Origin: Arthrobacter roseus | GTDB lineage: Bacteria; Actinomycetota; Actinomycetes; Actinomycetales; Micrococcaceae | Assembly: GCF_016907875.1 (NCBI RefSeq) | Contig: NZ_JAFBCU010000001.1 | Location: 1,798,001 to 1,862,000 of the forward strand | DNA length: 64,000 nt | Direction of reading: 5' to 3' | Shown here: positions 35,327 to 44,194 of the stretch, in pieces | How positions within the stretch are numbered: position 1 is the first letter of the stretch | Layout: every line of letters begins with the position of its first letter | Translations under genes and position numbers: made by a program | Notes under the pieces: generated by a model | Told to the model about the DNA's origin: nothing | The model's database searches: none | What the model saw: the letters and a program-made list of their open reading frames with translations, nothing else

Positions 35327-36385
35327 TTATTGGGTCGCCTCCACCCATCGATCCAACACCGCAGAGGCGGCACCGGAATCAATGGAATAACGCGCTGCAT
35401 CCAGGTTTGCCCGAATGCGTTCGCTGGCCAGTCCGGTGGCCGTCGTATCAGCGGCTGCCATGCCTGCGGCGGCATTGAGCACGACGGCGTCCCGCACCGG
35501 TCCGTGATCGCCCGCGAGGACACTCCTGACAACACTTGCGTTGTAGCTCGGGTCGCGGCCCTTCAAAGCGTCGACGGGCACCACATCCAGACCAAAATCC
35601 GAGGGCGATACTGTCGACGGCGTCACGATCCCTTCCCGGACATCCCATATGTGGGATGGGCCCGACGTCGTCATCTTGTCCCGACCATCACTGCCTCGGA
35701 AGACCAGCGCCTGAGTGCCTCGTCGCGCCAGAACACCGGCCATTAGCGGTGCCATACGCGAATCAGCCACACCGAGTGCCTGGTAGCCAACACGGGCGGG
35801 ATTGGTCAAAGGGCCCAGGACGTTGAATGCGGTTCGGATCCCCATGTCCCGCCGGGTCACGGCCGCGTGGCGCATTGAGGGATGAAAGACCTGGGCGAAA
35901 CAGAAGGTGATGCCAACCTCATCAGCTACTTCTGCCACTCTCTCCACTGGAAGATCCAGGCGCACACCGAGTGCCTCGATGACGTCTGCGGCTCCGGATG
36001 CACTGGACGCGCCCCTGTTGCCGTGTTTGACAACTTTGAGCCCAGCCCCGACGACAACCAGCGAAGACATAGTCGAAATGTTGAGAGTCTCCAGCCCGTC
36101 TCCTCCGGTTCCAACGATGTCCAGCGCCGGGCCTCTCACGCTGATCCGGTGGGCACGGGCGAGCATGGCTTCAGTCAAGCCCGTCAGTTCCTCGACAGTC
36201 TCGCCTTTTGCTGCCAAGCCCATGAGAAAAGCTGCCAATCTGGAAGGACTTGCGCCGCCGTCCATGATGTTTTCCATGGCCCAGGCTGTCTCACCAGAGG
36301 CAAGATTCTTACCCTCGACCAGCTTCCCGAAGAGCTGTGGCCAGGTGTACACGGGTGGATTTGAACCGGAAATATCACTCACCAT
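35327..36385 (-). CDS. trpD: Anthranilate phosphoribosyltransferase TrpD
   Basis: Second reaction of tryptophan synthesis: anthranilate plus PRPP to phosphoribosylanthranilate. 352 residues: helical N-terminal domain, then DIVGTGGDGLETLNIST (PRPP-binding GTGGDG, about residues 89-105), KHGNRGASSASGAADVIEALG near 119-139, and FCFAQVFHPSMRHAAVTRR near 161. ATG 36385. No other trp gene is in the window, so it is unlinked from a trp operon, as in M. tuberculosis where trpD also lies divergent from ctaE (Rv2192c/Rv2193). Confidence 0.95.
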   Translation of the reverse strand: MVSDISGSNPPVYTWPQLFGKLVEGKNLASGETAWAMENIMDGGASPSRLAAFLMGLAAKGETVEELTGLTEAMLARAHRISVRGPALDIVGTGGDGLETLNISTMSSLVVVGAGLKVVKHGNRGASSASGAADVIEALGVRLDLPVERVAEVADEVGITFCFAQVFHPSMRHAAVTRRDMGIRTAFNVLGPLTNPARVGYQALGVADSRMAPLMAGVLARRGTQALVFRGSDGRDKMTTSGPSHIWDVREGIVTPSTVSPSDFGLDVVPVDALKGRDPSYNASVVRSVLAGDHGPVRDAVVLNAAAGMAAADTTATGLASERIRANLDAARYSIDSGAASAVLDRWVEATQ

Positions 36386-36449
36386 CCAAGGTTATCTACG
36401 TTTCGTAGAAATTCTTGATTTCTTTCTACTTACATTACTTCCGCGCCAG

Positions 36450-36471
36450 CACTGGGAAGAGCCGCCTTCCC
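36450..36471. repeat. 8-bp hairpin in the trpD-ctaE intergenic region
   Basis: CTGGGAAG (36450-36457) pairs with CTTCCCAG (36464-36471) around AGCCGC. It lies 70 bases before the ctaE start and 65 before the trpD start; could be an operator or leader hairpin. The region also has CTACG/CGTAG close to trpD. No clear promoter could be assigned. Confidence 0.35.
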
Positions 36472-36541
36472 AGCTCCGACGGACGCGCCGGTGTTGGTTC
36501 AGCATTGGAGAACTGGGCAGTTTTAGAGCCATAATGTTCTT

Positions 36542-37180
36542 GTGACAACTGCGACCCATGCCCCCACTAGCCCCGTGCACCCTACGCTGAACAGGCCCAA
36601 CATGGTTTCCGTCGGAACCGTTGTGTGGCTGGCCAGTGAACTGATGTTCTTCGCGGGCCTTTTTGCCATGTACTTCACTCTCCGCTCGACGTCGTCGGAA
36701 ATCTGGGCCGAAGAGACCCAGCTGCTCAACGTTCCGTTCGCTCTGGCGAACACGATCATCTTGGTGGCCAGTTCCGTGACCTGCCAGTTTGGTGTCTTCG
36801 CGGCCGAGCGATTGCAACCCCGGCGACTGGCAGGGGTATTCAATATCGCCAAGTGGGGCATGGTCGAGTGGTTCTTGCTCACCTTCCTCATGGGCGCCGT
36901 CTTTGTGGCTGTCCAGGCGTTCGAATACGCCCACCTGGTTTCGGATGGAATCACGCTTGCCTCCGGCCCCTACGGTTCGGCGTTTTACATCACCACGGGC
37001 TTCCATGGACTGCACGTTATTGGGGGCCTGGTGGCTTTCCTGCTGATTATCGGGCGTGCTTATGCCGCCCGTAGGTTCGGACACTTTGAGGCGACCTCCG
37101 CAATCGTTGTGTCCTACTACTGGCACTTCGTTGATGTGGTCTGGATCGGCCTCTTCATCATCATCTACTTCCTCCAGTAG
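36542..37180 (+). CDS. ctaE: Cytochrome c oxidase subunit III (aa3 type)
   Basis: 212 residues with five membrane helices, as in the short actinobacterial subunit III. Recognisable: [26 protein letters not shown] with the conserved Glu, FQ-rich loop [25 protein letters not shown] near residue 158, and [19 protein letters not shown] at the C-terminus. GTG 36542. First gene of ctaE-qcrC-qcrA-qcrB; encoding an oxidase subunit with the bc1 genes reflects the bcc-aa3 supercomplex of Actinobacteria. The oxidase subunits I, II and IV are 12 kb away on the other strand. Confidence 0.96.
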   Translation: MTTATHAPTSPVHPTLNRPNMVSVGTVVWLASELMFFAGLFAMYFTLRSTSSEIWAEETQLLNVPFALANTIILVASSVTCQFGVFAAERLQPRRLAGVFNIAKWGMVEWFLLTFLMGAVFVAVQAFEYAHLVSDGITLASGPYGSAFYITTGFHGLHVIGGLVAFLLIIGRAYAARRFGHFEATSAIVVSYYWHFVDVVWIGLFIIIYFLQ

Positions 37181-37233
37181 ATGCATCACACAATCGTTTC
37201 AACAGCAATGGCTCGACAAGAAGGAACCATCAC

Positions 37234-38031
37234 GTGAAGGCACTATCGCAGAGGCGACGTCACCCACTGGCAGCGATTGCGCTGCTGTTATTGGGACTGC
37301 TCGTTACGGGTGGCTTGTATGCCGTCGCGAGTACCGCCAATGAAGCCAAAGCTGAAACTACGTATTCCGCAGGTGACGTGGCCGAAGGTGAAAAGTTGTT
37401 CGTCGCCAACTGTGCAACGTGTCACGGTATGGGTGCCAGCGGCAGCGACGAAGGTCCATCTCTGGTGGGCGTCGGCGCAGCAGCCGTTGATTTCCAGGTC
37501 GGCACCGGTCGCATGCCGCTTCAGATGAGTGGGCCCCAGGCTTTGGAGAAGCCGGTTCAATTCACTGATGAGCAGACGTCACAGCTTGCCGCATACGTAG
37601 CCAGTTTGGGTACCGGGCCGGGCATCCCTGAGGAGCAGTACCTCCAGCATGATGACCTCGAAGCCGAAGAAATTGCCGAAGGCGGCGTGATCTTCCGCGT
37701 GAACTGCGCCATGTGTCACAACGCTGCTGCCGCTGGAGGAGCGTTGACCAGAGGCAAATTCGCACCAGGTCTTGAGGACGTCAGCGAAAAGCATATTTAC
37801 GAGGCCATGGCTACGGGGCCACAGAACATGCCCGTGTTCAACGATGCCAACATCACGCCTGAAGACAAGGAAAAGGTCATCGGCTTCTTGAAGACCATCG
37901 AAGCGCAGGGTTCACCGGGTGGAGCAGATCTCGGGTCCCTTGGCCCGGTTTCTGAAGGTCTGTTTATCTGGGTAGCTGGATTGGGAGCAATCATCGGGTT
38001 CACCGTATGGCTGACGTCTCGATCCTCGTAG
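37234..38031 (+). CDS. qcrC: Di-heme cytochrome c subunit of the bcc complex
   Basis: Carries electrons from the Rieske centre to the CuA site of the oxidase, replacing a soluble cytochrome c. 265 residues: N-terminal hydrophobic signal/anchor (about 12-33), two heme c motifs CATCH (60-64) and CAMCH (158-162), and a C-terminal membrane helix (LFIWVAGLGAIIGFTVWL). GTG start at 37234. Followed by qcrA. Two heme motifs fit the known actinobacterial form. Confidence 0.95.
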   Translation: MKALSQRRRHPLAAIALLLLGLLVTGGLYAVASTANEAKAETTYSAGDVAEGEKLFVANCATCHGMGASGSDEGPSLVGVGAAAVDFQVGTGRMPLQMSGPQALEKPVQFTDEQTSQLAAYVASLGTGPGIPEEQYLQHDDLEAEEIAEGGVIFRVNCAMCHNAAAAGGALTRGKFAPGLEDVSEKHIYEAMATGPQNMPVFNDANITPEDKEKVIGFLKTIEAQGSPGGADLGSLGPVSEGLFIWVAGLGAIIGFTVWLTSRSS

Positions 38032-38122
38032 AAGATCAACACTCGTCCCCGCTCGAATGAGCGACTCACAGGAATTAATGCAGGTTTTAACATGAAGTAT
38101 CTAAAGAAGGATGAGGGGGATC

Positions 38123-39148
38123 ATGAGCGACCATAGTAACGGAGGTCCGGACACCTCGGGCACCGTCGCTACGGCTGGTCAGGGTGATGCAGAAAAGTTC
38201 CGGGATCCCGGGCTACCTCCGCACCGCGCCCGACTTGCCGACAGAGATCCAAGGGCTGAGAAGCGAGCAGAGCGACAGGTTGCAATCCTCTTTGTGATCT
38301 CCGTCATCGGTACCCTAGCGTTTTTCTACGCATATTTTTTCATCGAACTAGACCAGACGATAGGGACACTGCGCCTGCAGAACCTGATCCTCGGTTTGGG
38401 AACCACCTTTGCGATGCTCGGCATCGGTGTGGGTATCGTTCATTGGGCAAAGACGCTCATGCCGGACCATGAAGTCGTCGAGAGTCGCCATGAAATCCGT
38501 CCCGAATCTGACCGTCAGGACGCCGAGAAAATTATCGGGGACATCGTCGAGGAAACAGGAATCAAGCGCCGACCGCTGATTCGAAACTCCCTCATCGGCG
38601 CTGTGTTGCTCGCGCCTCTTCCTGCCATCGCCATTTTCAGGGATCTCGGGCCCCTCCCTGGGGATTCACTGCGCCACACCATGTGGGATACCGATGTTCG
38701 TTTGACACGAGACCCTGACGGCACGCCAATCAAGGCCTCGGACGTTACGATCGGTTCGGCATTCCATGTGATCCCTGAAGGACTCAACGAAGCCGAACAC
38801 AAGCTCGAGGAAAAGGCTAAGGCTGTTGTACTCCTGATGCGCCTCAACCCTGAGGAATTGAATCCCTCCGAGGGTCGCGAGGACTGGGGCTACAATGGTA
38901 TCGTTGCTTACTCTAAAATTTGTACCCACGTTGGTTGCCCCGTGGCACTCTACGAACAGCAGACTCACCACCTGCTGTGCCCGTGCCATCAGTCAACATT
39001 CGACCTGACACAGGAATGTAAGGTCATCTTTGGACCAGCTGTAAGGCCACTTCCTCAGTTACCGATCACGGTCAACAATGAGGGTTACCTCGTGGCACGC
39101 AGTGACTTCCATGAACCCGTTGGACCTAGTTTCTGGGAGCGTGGCTAG
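38123..39148 (+). CDS. qcrA: Rieske iron-sulfur subunit of the bcc complex
   Basis: 341 residues. Three membrane helices, as in actinobacterial QcrA: two near residues 57-105 and a third near 155-170; the Rieske domain near the C-terminus has CTHVGC and CPCHQSTF boxes. ATG 38123 with AGGGGG four to nine bases upstream is preferred to ATG 38111. Homologues need both Sec and Tat translocation, and tatAC are in this window. qcrB starts one base after the stop. Confidence 0.95.
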   Translation: MSDHSNGGPDTSGTVATAGQGDAEKFRDPGLPPHRARLADRDPRAEKRAERQVAILFVISVIGTLAFFYAYFFIELDQTIGTLRLQNLILGLGTTFAMLGIGVGIVHWAKTLMPDHEVVESRHEIRPESDRQDAEKIIGDIVEETGIKRRPLIRNSLIGAVLLAPLPAIAIFRDLGPLPGDSLRHTMWDTDVRLTRDPDGTPIKASDVTIGSAFHVIPEGLNEAEHKLEEKAKAVVLLMRLNPEELNPSEGREDWGYNGIVAYSKICTHVGCPVALYEQQTHHLLCPCHQSTFDLTQECKVIFGPAVRPLPQLPITVNNEGYLVARSDFHEPVGPSFWERG

Positions 39149-39149
39149 C

Positions 39150-40838
39150 ATGAGTAGCACATCAACGACCACGGCCTACCGGCCGGCGACTAAGGTCGGT
39201 CGCATCACCGACTTTGTCGACACACGCGTGGGCGGCTCTGCCATGGTCAAAGAATTTGGCCGGAAGATCTTCCCCGATCACTGGACGTTCATGTTCGGTG
39301 AAGTCGCCTTGTACTCGTTCGTTATCCTCCTGTTGTCGGGGACATTTCTCACGTTCTTTTATGACCCCTCGATGGCAGAGACGCACTACGATGGTAGCTA
39401 CGTTCCGATGAAGGGCGTGGAGATGTCAGTCGCTTACGCGTCCAGCCTTGATATTTCCTTTGATATTCGTGGTGGGCTCTTCATGCGTCAGGTGCATCAC
39501 TGGTCGGCGCTGCTGTTCGTCGCCGCAGTTTCCGTGCATATGTTGCGAGTCTTCTTCACCGGTGCGTTCCGGCGTCCCCGTGAACTCAACTGGGTAGTGG
39601 GCGGCGTCCTGCTGATTCTGGCGATGGCCGCGGGCTTTACAGGCTACTCACTTCCCGATGACCTGCTTTCCGGGAACGGGCTGCGAATCATCGATGGAGT
39701 TATTAAGGCTCTGCCTGTTGTTGGCACTTACATCAGCTTCTTCCTCTTCGGTGGTGAATTTCCGGGGACAGCGATAATTGGTCGCTTGTATGTTCTACAC
39801 ATCCTCCTCATTCCTGCCATCATCTTGCTGATGATTGTCATCCACCTCTTCATGGTCGTGGTTCACAAGCACACTCAATACCCTGGGCCGGGACGCACAA
39901 ACGAGAATGTGGTTGGCTTCCCCGTCGGCCCTGTCTACGCAGCGAAGGCAGGTGGATTCTTCTTCATCGTCTTCGGCATCATTGCGTTCATCTCTGGCGC
40001 GTTCACCATCAACCCCATATGGAACTACGGTCCCTACGACCCCTCGCCCGTATCAGCAGGCACCCAGCCTGACTGGTACATCGGGTGGGTCGACGGCGCT
40101 CTAAGACTGATGCCAGGATGGCTGGGTAACTTCCCGTTCGAATGGCACATTCCCTTCCCTTGGGGAACGAACACCCTCAGCCTGAATGTGCTGATTCCCT
40201 CCCTGATACCAGCGGGCATTGTCTTCACGCTGCTCTTCGCTTGGCCATGGATCGAACAGTGGATCACCAAGGACAACAAGGAACACCATTTGCTCGATCG
40301 TCCGCGCAATGCACCGGGTCGAACCGGAGTCGGCGTTGCAGGGGTCGTTTTCTACTGCGTTTTGTGGGCAGCAGCGAGCTCGGACCTCGTCGCGACACAC
40401 TTCCATGTATCGCTCAACGACGTCACTTACTGGCTACGAGCGTTGTTCTTCATCGGTCCGATCCTGGGCTTTGTCATCGCCCGCCGAATTGCGCTGGCGC
40501 TTCAGCGCAAGGACCGTGAGATTGTTCTGCATGGTAGGGAGACGGGACGAATCGTCCGACTCCCACATGGCGAGTACATCGAAGTTCATGAGCCGCTGGA
40601 CGACTATAAGTTGTACAAGCTCGTTAGTTACGACGCGCCCAAGGCTATCCCTGCCCAGGCAGACGGTAATGGACACATCCCCAAGTCAGAGAAGGGTCGC
40701 GCTCTGGTGTCACGGTTGCTCTTCGAAGACCGAGTGGCTCCCGTAACTCCTAGCGAGCTACAGGCAGCACATTCACACAGTCATCAGAATGAAGTCGCTG
40801 CTGAAGCTGATGCTCAGGCCTCGATCGACAAGCACTAA
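39150..40838 (+). CDS. qcrB: Cytochrome b subunit of the bcc complex
   Basis: 562 residues with about nine membrane helices; oxidises menaquinol with two b hemes. FMRQVHHWSALLFVAAVSVHMLRVF (heme-ligand His pairs) near residue 112-136, PGPGRTNENVVGFPVG near 247, NPIWNYGPYDP near 289. A long soluble C-terminal tail (about 110 residues, His/Ala-rich at the end) is typical of Actinobacteria. ATG 39150; earlier open frame overlaps qcrA. Target of Q203-type inhibitors in mycobacteria. A strong terminator follows 20 bases after the stop. Confidence 0.96.
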   Translation: MSSTSTTTAYRPATKVGRITDFVDTRVGGSAMVKEFGRKIFPDHWTFMFGEVALYSFVILLLSGTFLTFFYDPSMAETHYDGSYVPMKGVEMSVAYASSLDISFDIRGGLFMRQVHHWSALLFVAAVSVHMLRVFFTGAFRRPRELNWVVGGVLLILAMAAGFTGYSLPDDLLSGNGLRIIDGVIKALPVVGTYISFFLFGGEFPGTAIIGRLYVLHILLIPAIILLMIVIHLFMVVVHKHTQYPGPGRTNENVVGFPVGPVYAAKAGGFFFIVFGIIAFISGAFTINPIWNYGPYDPSPVSAGTQPDWYIGWVDGALRLMPGWLGNFPFEWHIPFPWGTNTLSLNVLIPSLIPAGIVFTLLFAWPWIEQWITKDNKEHHLLDRPRNAPGRTGVGVAGVVFYCVLWAAASSDLVATHFHVSLNDVTYWLRALFFIGPILGFVIARRIALALQRKDREIVLHGRETGRIVRLPHGEYIEVHEPLDDYKLYKLVSYDAPKAIPAQADGNGHIPKSEKGRALVSRLLFEDRVAPVTPSELQAAHSHSHQNEVAAEADAQASIDKH

Positions 40839-40858
40839 GTGCATCTGACACTGTTCAA

Positions 40859-40904
40859 GAATGGCCCCGGCGTACACAGTGCCGGGGCCATTCTTTATTC
40901 TTTC
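40859..40904 (+). terminator. Intrinsic terminator after qcrB
   Basis: GAATGGCCCCGGC (40859-40871) pairs perfectly with GCCGGGGCCATTC (40881-40893), nine-base loop, followed by TTTATTCTTTC. The A-rich left foot makes it usable also for the convergent gntR gene. Confidence 0.92.
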
Positions 40905-40917
40905 TCAGCCTATGTCC

Positions 40918-41751
40918 TCATGGTCGCGCAAGTCGCCGAGGACTGTAGCCTCGTGGTGACCGAATACCAGGGCGCTGCAGCGGCACCCAGAGCTTATATC
41001 GGTCGGCGCGGTAGTACGACACGGAATAGTCGACCATGGCCCGGGATACGTAGGCGTGTCGTTCGATTTTGAGCAGTGGCGCTCCCATTTCAACGTGAAG
41101 AAGCCGTGCAATGGATGGTGAGGCAGCCGTGGCTTCTATAGTGTCCTCTCCCCATTCCATAACCAACCCATACTTCTCGCTGAGAACGTTGTAGAGGGAC
41201 GTTGGCGGTGGGTCATCCAAGATGCCGGGGACCCTGCTCGCGGGTATAAAATTCTCATCGAAACTCATGGGATCACCGTCAGCGAGTAACTGCCGACGAA
41301 AGCGTATGACTGGTTGACCCTCCTCCAGTTGCAGTTCCCTGGCCAGCCGTGGTGTTGCGCCGATCTGTTCGAAGCTCAGGACGTGTGCGTCTGGGACCAT
41401 TCCGCGCCTATGCATCTCCTCAGAGTATGAGGTCAGTTTGATCTGTAGGTCCACTTTCGATTGTGCGACGTACGTGCCTACCCCCACCACCCGTTCCAGC
41501 AGTTCCTCGGCAACAAGTGCATCGATGGCATGTCGAACCGTCATCCTCGCTACCCGAAAGTATTGTGCGAGATCCCGCTCTGAAGGTACGGACTCTCCTG
41601 CTGTACAGTGCTCCACGATGTATGGACGAAGTTGCTCCCTCAGCTGCATGTGTTTGGGGGTTCCCGGCGCCCCTTCCAGAGTTGCGACGTGCACGCGAAG
41701 TTTCCTGAGGCTCTGGCTGATGTTCGCTGCCCCGGTGGCCGAATAAGACAT
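40918..41751 (-). CDS. GntR family transcriptional regulator, HutC/UTRA subfamily
   Basis: 277 residues: an N-terminal extension of about 35 residues, winged HTH (about 36-95: MQLREQLRPYIVEHCTAGESVPSERDLAQYF, MTVRHAIDALVAEELLERVVGVGTYV) and a UTRA effector domain (about 110-255: KLTSYSEEMHRRGMVPDAHVL; PVIRFRRQLLADGDPMSFDENFIP). UTRA domains bind sugars, sugar phosphates or other small ligands. It is divergent from the lycopene elongase gene with 155 bases between, so control of the carotenoid genes is possible but not shown. Ends beyond the qcrB terminator. Confidence 0.88.
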   Translation of the reverse strand: MSYSATGAANISQSLRKLRVHVATLEGAPGTPKHMQLREQLRPYIVEHCTAGESVPSERDLAQYFRVARMTVRHAIDALVAEELLERVVGVGTYVAQSKVDLQIKLTSYSEEMHRRGMVPDAHVLSFEQIGATPRLARELQLEEGQPVIRFRRQLLADGDPMSFDENFIPASRVPGILDDPPPTSLYNVLSEKYGLVMEWGEDTIEATAASPSIARLLHVEMGAPLLKIERHAYVSRAMVDYSVSYYRADRYKLWVPLQRPGIRSPRGYSPRRLARP

Positions 41752-41906
41752 GGAATCAGTCTATGGTGGTTGCTCCTTGGCCTCGTAGGGCACAGTAGAG
41801 TTGATCACGCGGCCGTCACCTTGTCGGCAGCACGGCTTACACGTCGTTTTCTGTTCGCTGCCCCTACGAGAGGCACACGCAGTGCGGTAGGAGAGGGGTC
41901 CCAGAC

Positions 41907-42773
41907 GTGCCTGCTTCAGTTATATTGTCCGTGCCCAGACGGATTGTGCACATCTCCAGACCTGTGCTGTGGATCAACACCATCGGCACAGGCGTTATCG
42001 GAATGTGGCTTGCGGGAGACTTGTGGAACTGGGATGCTCTCGGCGTTCTACTCTGGTTGACGCTCCCCTTCAACCTGCTGATCTATGGCGTAAATGACGT
42101 AAGTGATCAGGATACGGACGAACTCAATCCTCGGAAGGGTACTTTTGAGGGCGCTCGTATCCGGTCAAGTGAGGTCCGCGTGATCTGGGCGGCTGTCATA
42201 GCGATTAATCTTCCATTCCTCATATACTTCACGGTGACACTACCGTCTGCCGCGCTCATATGGATCGCACTCTATGCTCTGGTGTTCATCGGCTATTCCG
42301 TTCCGCCATTGAGATTCAAGGCACGACCGTTCTTTGACTCGCTGAGCAACGCTGCCTATGCACTGCCTCTGGTCATCATCCCGATCGCACTGGACGTGCA
42401 GCCTGTCTGGTCCGCTGTTCTGGGGCTCATGGCGTGGAGTGCGGCAAAGCACACATTCGATGCTGTACAAGATATTGCCGATGACGCACGTGCGGGGATC
42501 ACCACGACAGCCGTGCGATTGGGTGCTCGCGGAGTTGTCCTGTGGAGCGGCGCTTGGTGGGTCGTCGCCACGGTTTGCTTTGCACTGATCAACGTACCGT
42601 TGGCAGTTATCAACGCCGTGATCGCCGGTTGGCTGCTACGGGAGCTCTACAAGACGCCGACGCCCCAAAAAGCACATGAACTTTACCCCTATTCGATCGC
42701 GTTCCCCTATATCGCTGGAACAGCCGCAGGCATCCAGCTCGTGGTCGCACTACAGCTTGGATGGTACACATGA
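41907..42773 (+). CDS. lyeJ: Lycopene elongase, UbiA-type prenyltransferase
   Basis: Membrane prenyltransferase predicted to add C5 units from dimethylallyl diphosphate to both ends of lycopene (C40 to C50). 288 residues with about eight hydrophobic helices and two Asp-rich motifs: NDVSDQDTDELNPRKG (about residues 63-78) and DAVQDIADDARAG (about 186-198). The related names are CrtEb/CrtE2 in decaprenoxanthin or sarcinaxanthin clusters and LyeJ in bacterioruberin clusters; absence of CrtYe/CrtYf cyclase genes nearby favours the latter. In haloarchaeal LyeJ the enzyme also hydrates the 1,2 position. GTG 41907 after GAGAGGGG; coupled to crtD by ATGA overlap. Confidence 0.85.
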   Translation: MPASVILSVPRRIVHISRPVLWINTIGTGVIGMWLAGDLWNWDALGVLLWLTLPFNLLIYGVNDVSDQDTDELNPRKGTFEGARIRSSEVRVIWAAVIAINLPFLIYFTVTLPSAALIWIALYALVFIGYSVPPLRFKARPFFDSLSNAAYALPLVIIPIALDVQPVWSAVLGLMAWSAAKHTFDAVQDIADDARAGITTTAVRLGARGVVLWSGAWWVVATVCFALINVPLAVINAVIAGWLLRELYKTPTPQKAHELYPYSIAFPYIAGTAAGIQLVVALQLGWYT

Positions 42774-44194
42774 GTCGGATCGTAGTCATCGGAGGTGGCG
42801 TCGGAGGACTTGTGGCAGCCGTACTTCTGAGTTGGTCAGGTCACAGCGTTACCCTACTGGAGGCTGGGCGATCGTTGGGCGGCAAAAGTCGACGAATCGA
42901 GTTGGATGGGCAACAGCTGGACACAGGCCCATCACTGTTTACCTTTCCATCAGTTTGGGAGGAATTTCTGGCCCGATTGGAGCAAATGTCCTCGAAGTTC
43001 CCCACTTCGGTGAAAGACGTCGCCGGGTTGGAGCTCGAACGTCTTCCGAGCGTTGGACGTTACTACTATCACGATGACAATTGTTCCCTGCCTGTTCAGC
43101 CGGGGCACGCCTGGTATCCCGCATGGAAGCGATTTGCTGAAATACATGGTGGGCTGGGCGCGCCCATCACCAGGTTATTGACGACCGCCCCTACGGCACC
43201 AGCAGCCGCGCCATCGCTCGCGAGGCTAGGAATGTTGTATGGACGGCATCTCACCACTCGTAGTTACCTCGACAGCCTGACCTGGCTGCCTGACGGGCTG
43301 CGGGAGATCATCGCTATCCATACCCTCAATGCCGGCGTCGGTCCATCCCAAACACCAGCTCTCTACGCAAGCATGCCTGCGGTCATGGCTCACGACGGCG
43401 TGTGGGTGCCTCGCGGCGGAGTCTACGAGCTGATCCGTGCTCTGGAGCGATTGGCGGTGCGCGGAGATGTAGATGTGCGGACGGATGAAGAAGTATACGA
43501 AGTGGCATCCGGTGCAGTAACGACGTCGAAAGGCGTATACACCGCGGACGTGGTTGTCAGCGGTATAGACGAGCAGAAGCTTGAAGCATTGTTGGGGAGG
43601 CCCGTCCCTACTCCGGTGCAGAACCGCTCGTGCTCAGCGATTGGTCTTTACGCGGTGCTCAAACGTCCGCTGCCCGAAGGCACAGCAGGGCACAGCGTTG
43701 TGCTTCCCGATGATCCTTCTTCGTTGTACGCCAGTCTCCGCGCCCATCGGGAACCGGATCAGACCATGGCTTTCGTCAACTACTACCCTGCGGATGGCCA
43801 TGAATCAAACACCAAGAACACTTTGGCACTGTTGCTGACATCGCCATCGAACGGCAGTAGCTATCGCTTGGACAGTGATTTTGTGAGACGGGAGCTCAGC
43901 CGGGTATCGAACCTGTTAGGACTAGGCACCGCTGTGGAGGACTACATTGAAAGCCATCTCATCCTGGATCCTGCGTATTTCAGCATGGCAGGATCTGGTG
44001 GGGGTGCACTCTACGGGAGAATTCGACCACTGTGGATGAGTGGGCCCTTCCATCAACCACGTGCCCATAGTTACCGGCGTCCCTGGCTGTGGCGCGTCGG
44101 AGCTTCCGTGCATCCGGGGGGTGGCTTACCGGCAGTCATAGGCGGCGCAATGATGACCGTTGATCGTCTAAATAAGTCGTCGAGAACTATCTGA
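42770..44194 (+). CDS. crtD: CrtI-family carotenoid desaturase, probable 3,4-desaturase CrtD
   Basis: FAD-dependent desaturase, 474 residues. N-terminal dinucleotide motif IVVIGGGVGGLVAAVLL with EAGRSLGGKSRR, DTGPSLFTFP, and C-terminal VHPGGGLPAVIGGAM typical of CrtI-type enzymes. It is a second, diverged CrtI family member in the same cluster, next to the elongase. By analogy with the crtD-lyeJ-cruF trio of Haloarcula japonica it would desaturate C3-C4 of the C45/C50 intermediates. ATG 42770 overlaps the lyeJ stop (ATGA); ATG 42761 is an alternative. The 3' end overlaps convergent cruF by 27 bases. Confidence 0.78.
   Translation: MSRIVVIGGGVGGLVAAVLLSWSGHSVTLLEAGRSLGGKSRRIELDGQQLDTGPSLFTFPSVWEEFLARLEQMSSKFPTSVKDVAGLELERLPSVGRYYYHDDNCSLPVQPGHAWYPAWKRFAEIHGGLGAPITRLLTTAPTAPAAAPSLARLGMLYGRHLTTRSYLDSLTWLPDGLREIIAIHTLNAGVGPSQTPALYASMPAVMAHDGVWVPRGGVYELIRALERLAVRGDVDVRTDEEVYEVASGAVTTSKGVYTADVVVSGIDEQKLEALLGRPVPTPVQNRSCSAIGLYAVLKRPLPEGTAGHSVVLPDDPSSLYASLRAHREPDQTMAFVNYYPADGHESNTKNTLALLLTSPSNGSSYRLDSDFVRRELSRVSNLLGLGTAVEDYIESHLILDPAYFSMAGSGGGALYGRIRPLWMSGPFHQPRAHSYRRPWLWRVGASVHPGGGLPAVIGGAMMTVDRLNKSSRTI

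Noticed and set aside
36416-36541. TTGATT and CATAAT elements as a ctaE promoter
   Set aside because: Spacings are wrong (10 or 19 bases) and the CATAAT would place the transcription start inside the gene.
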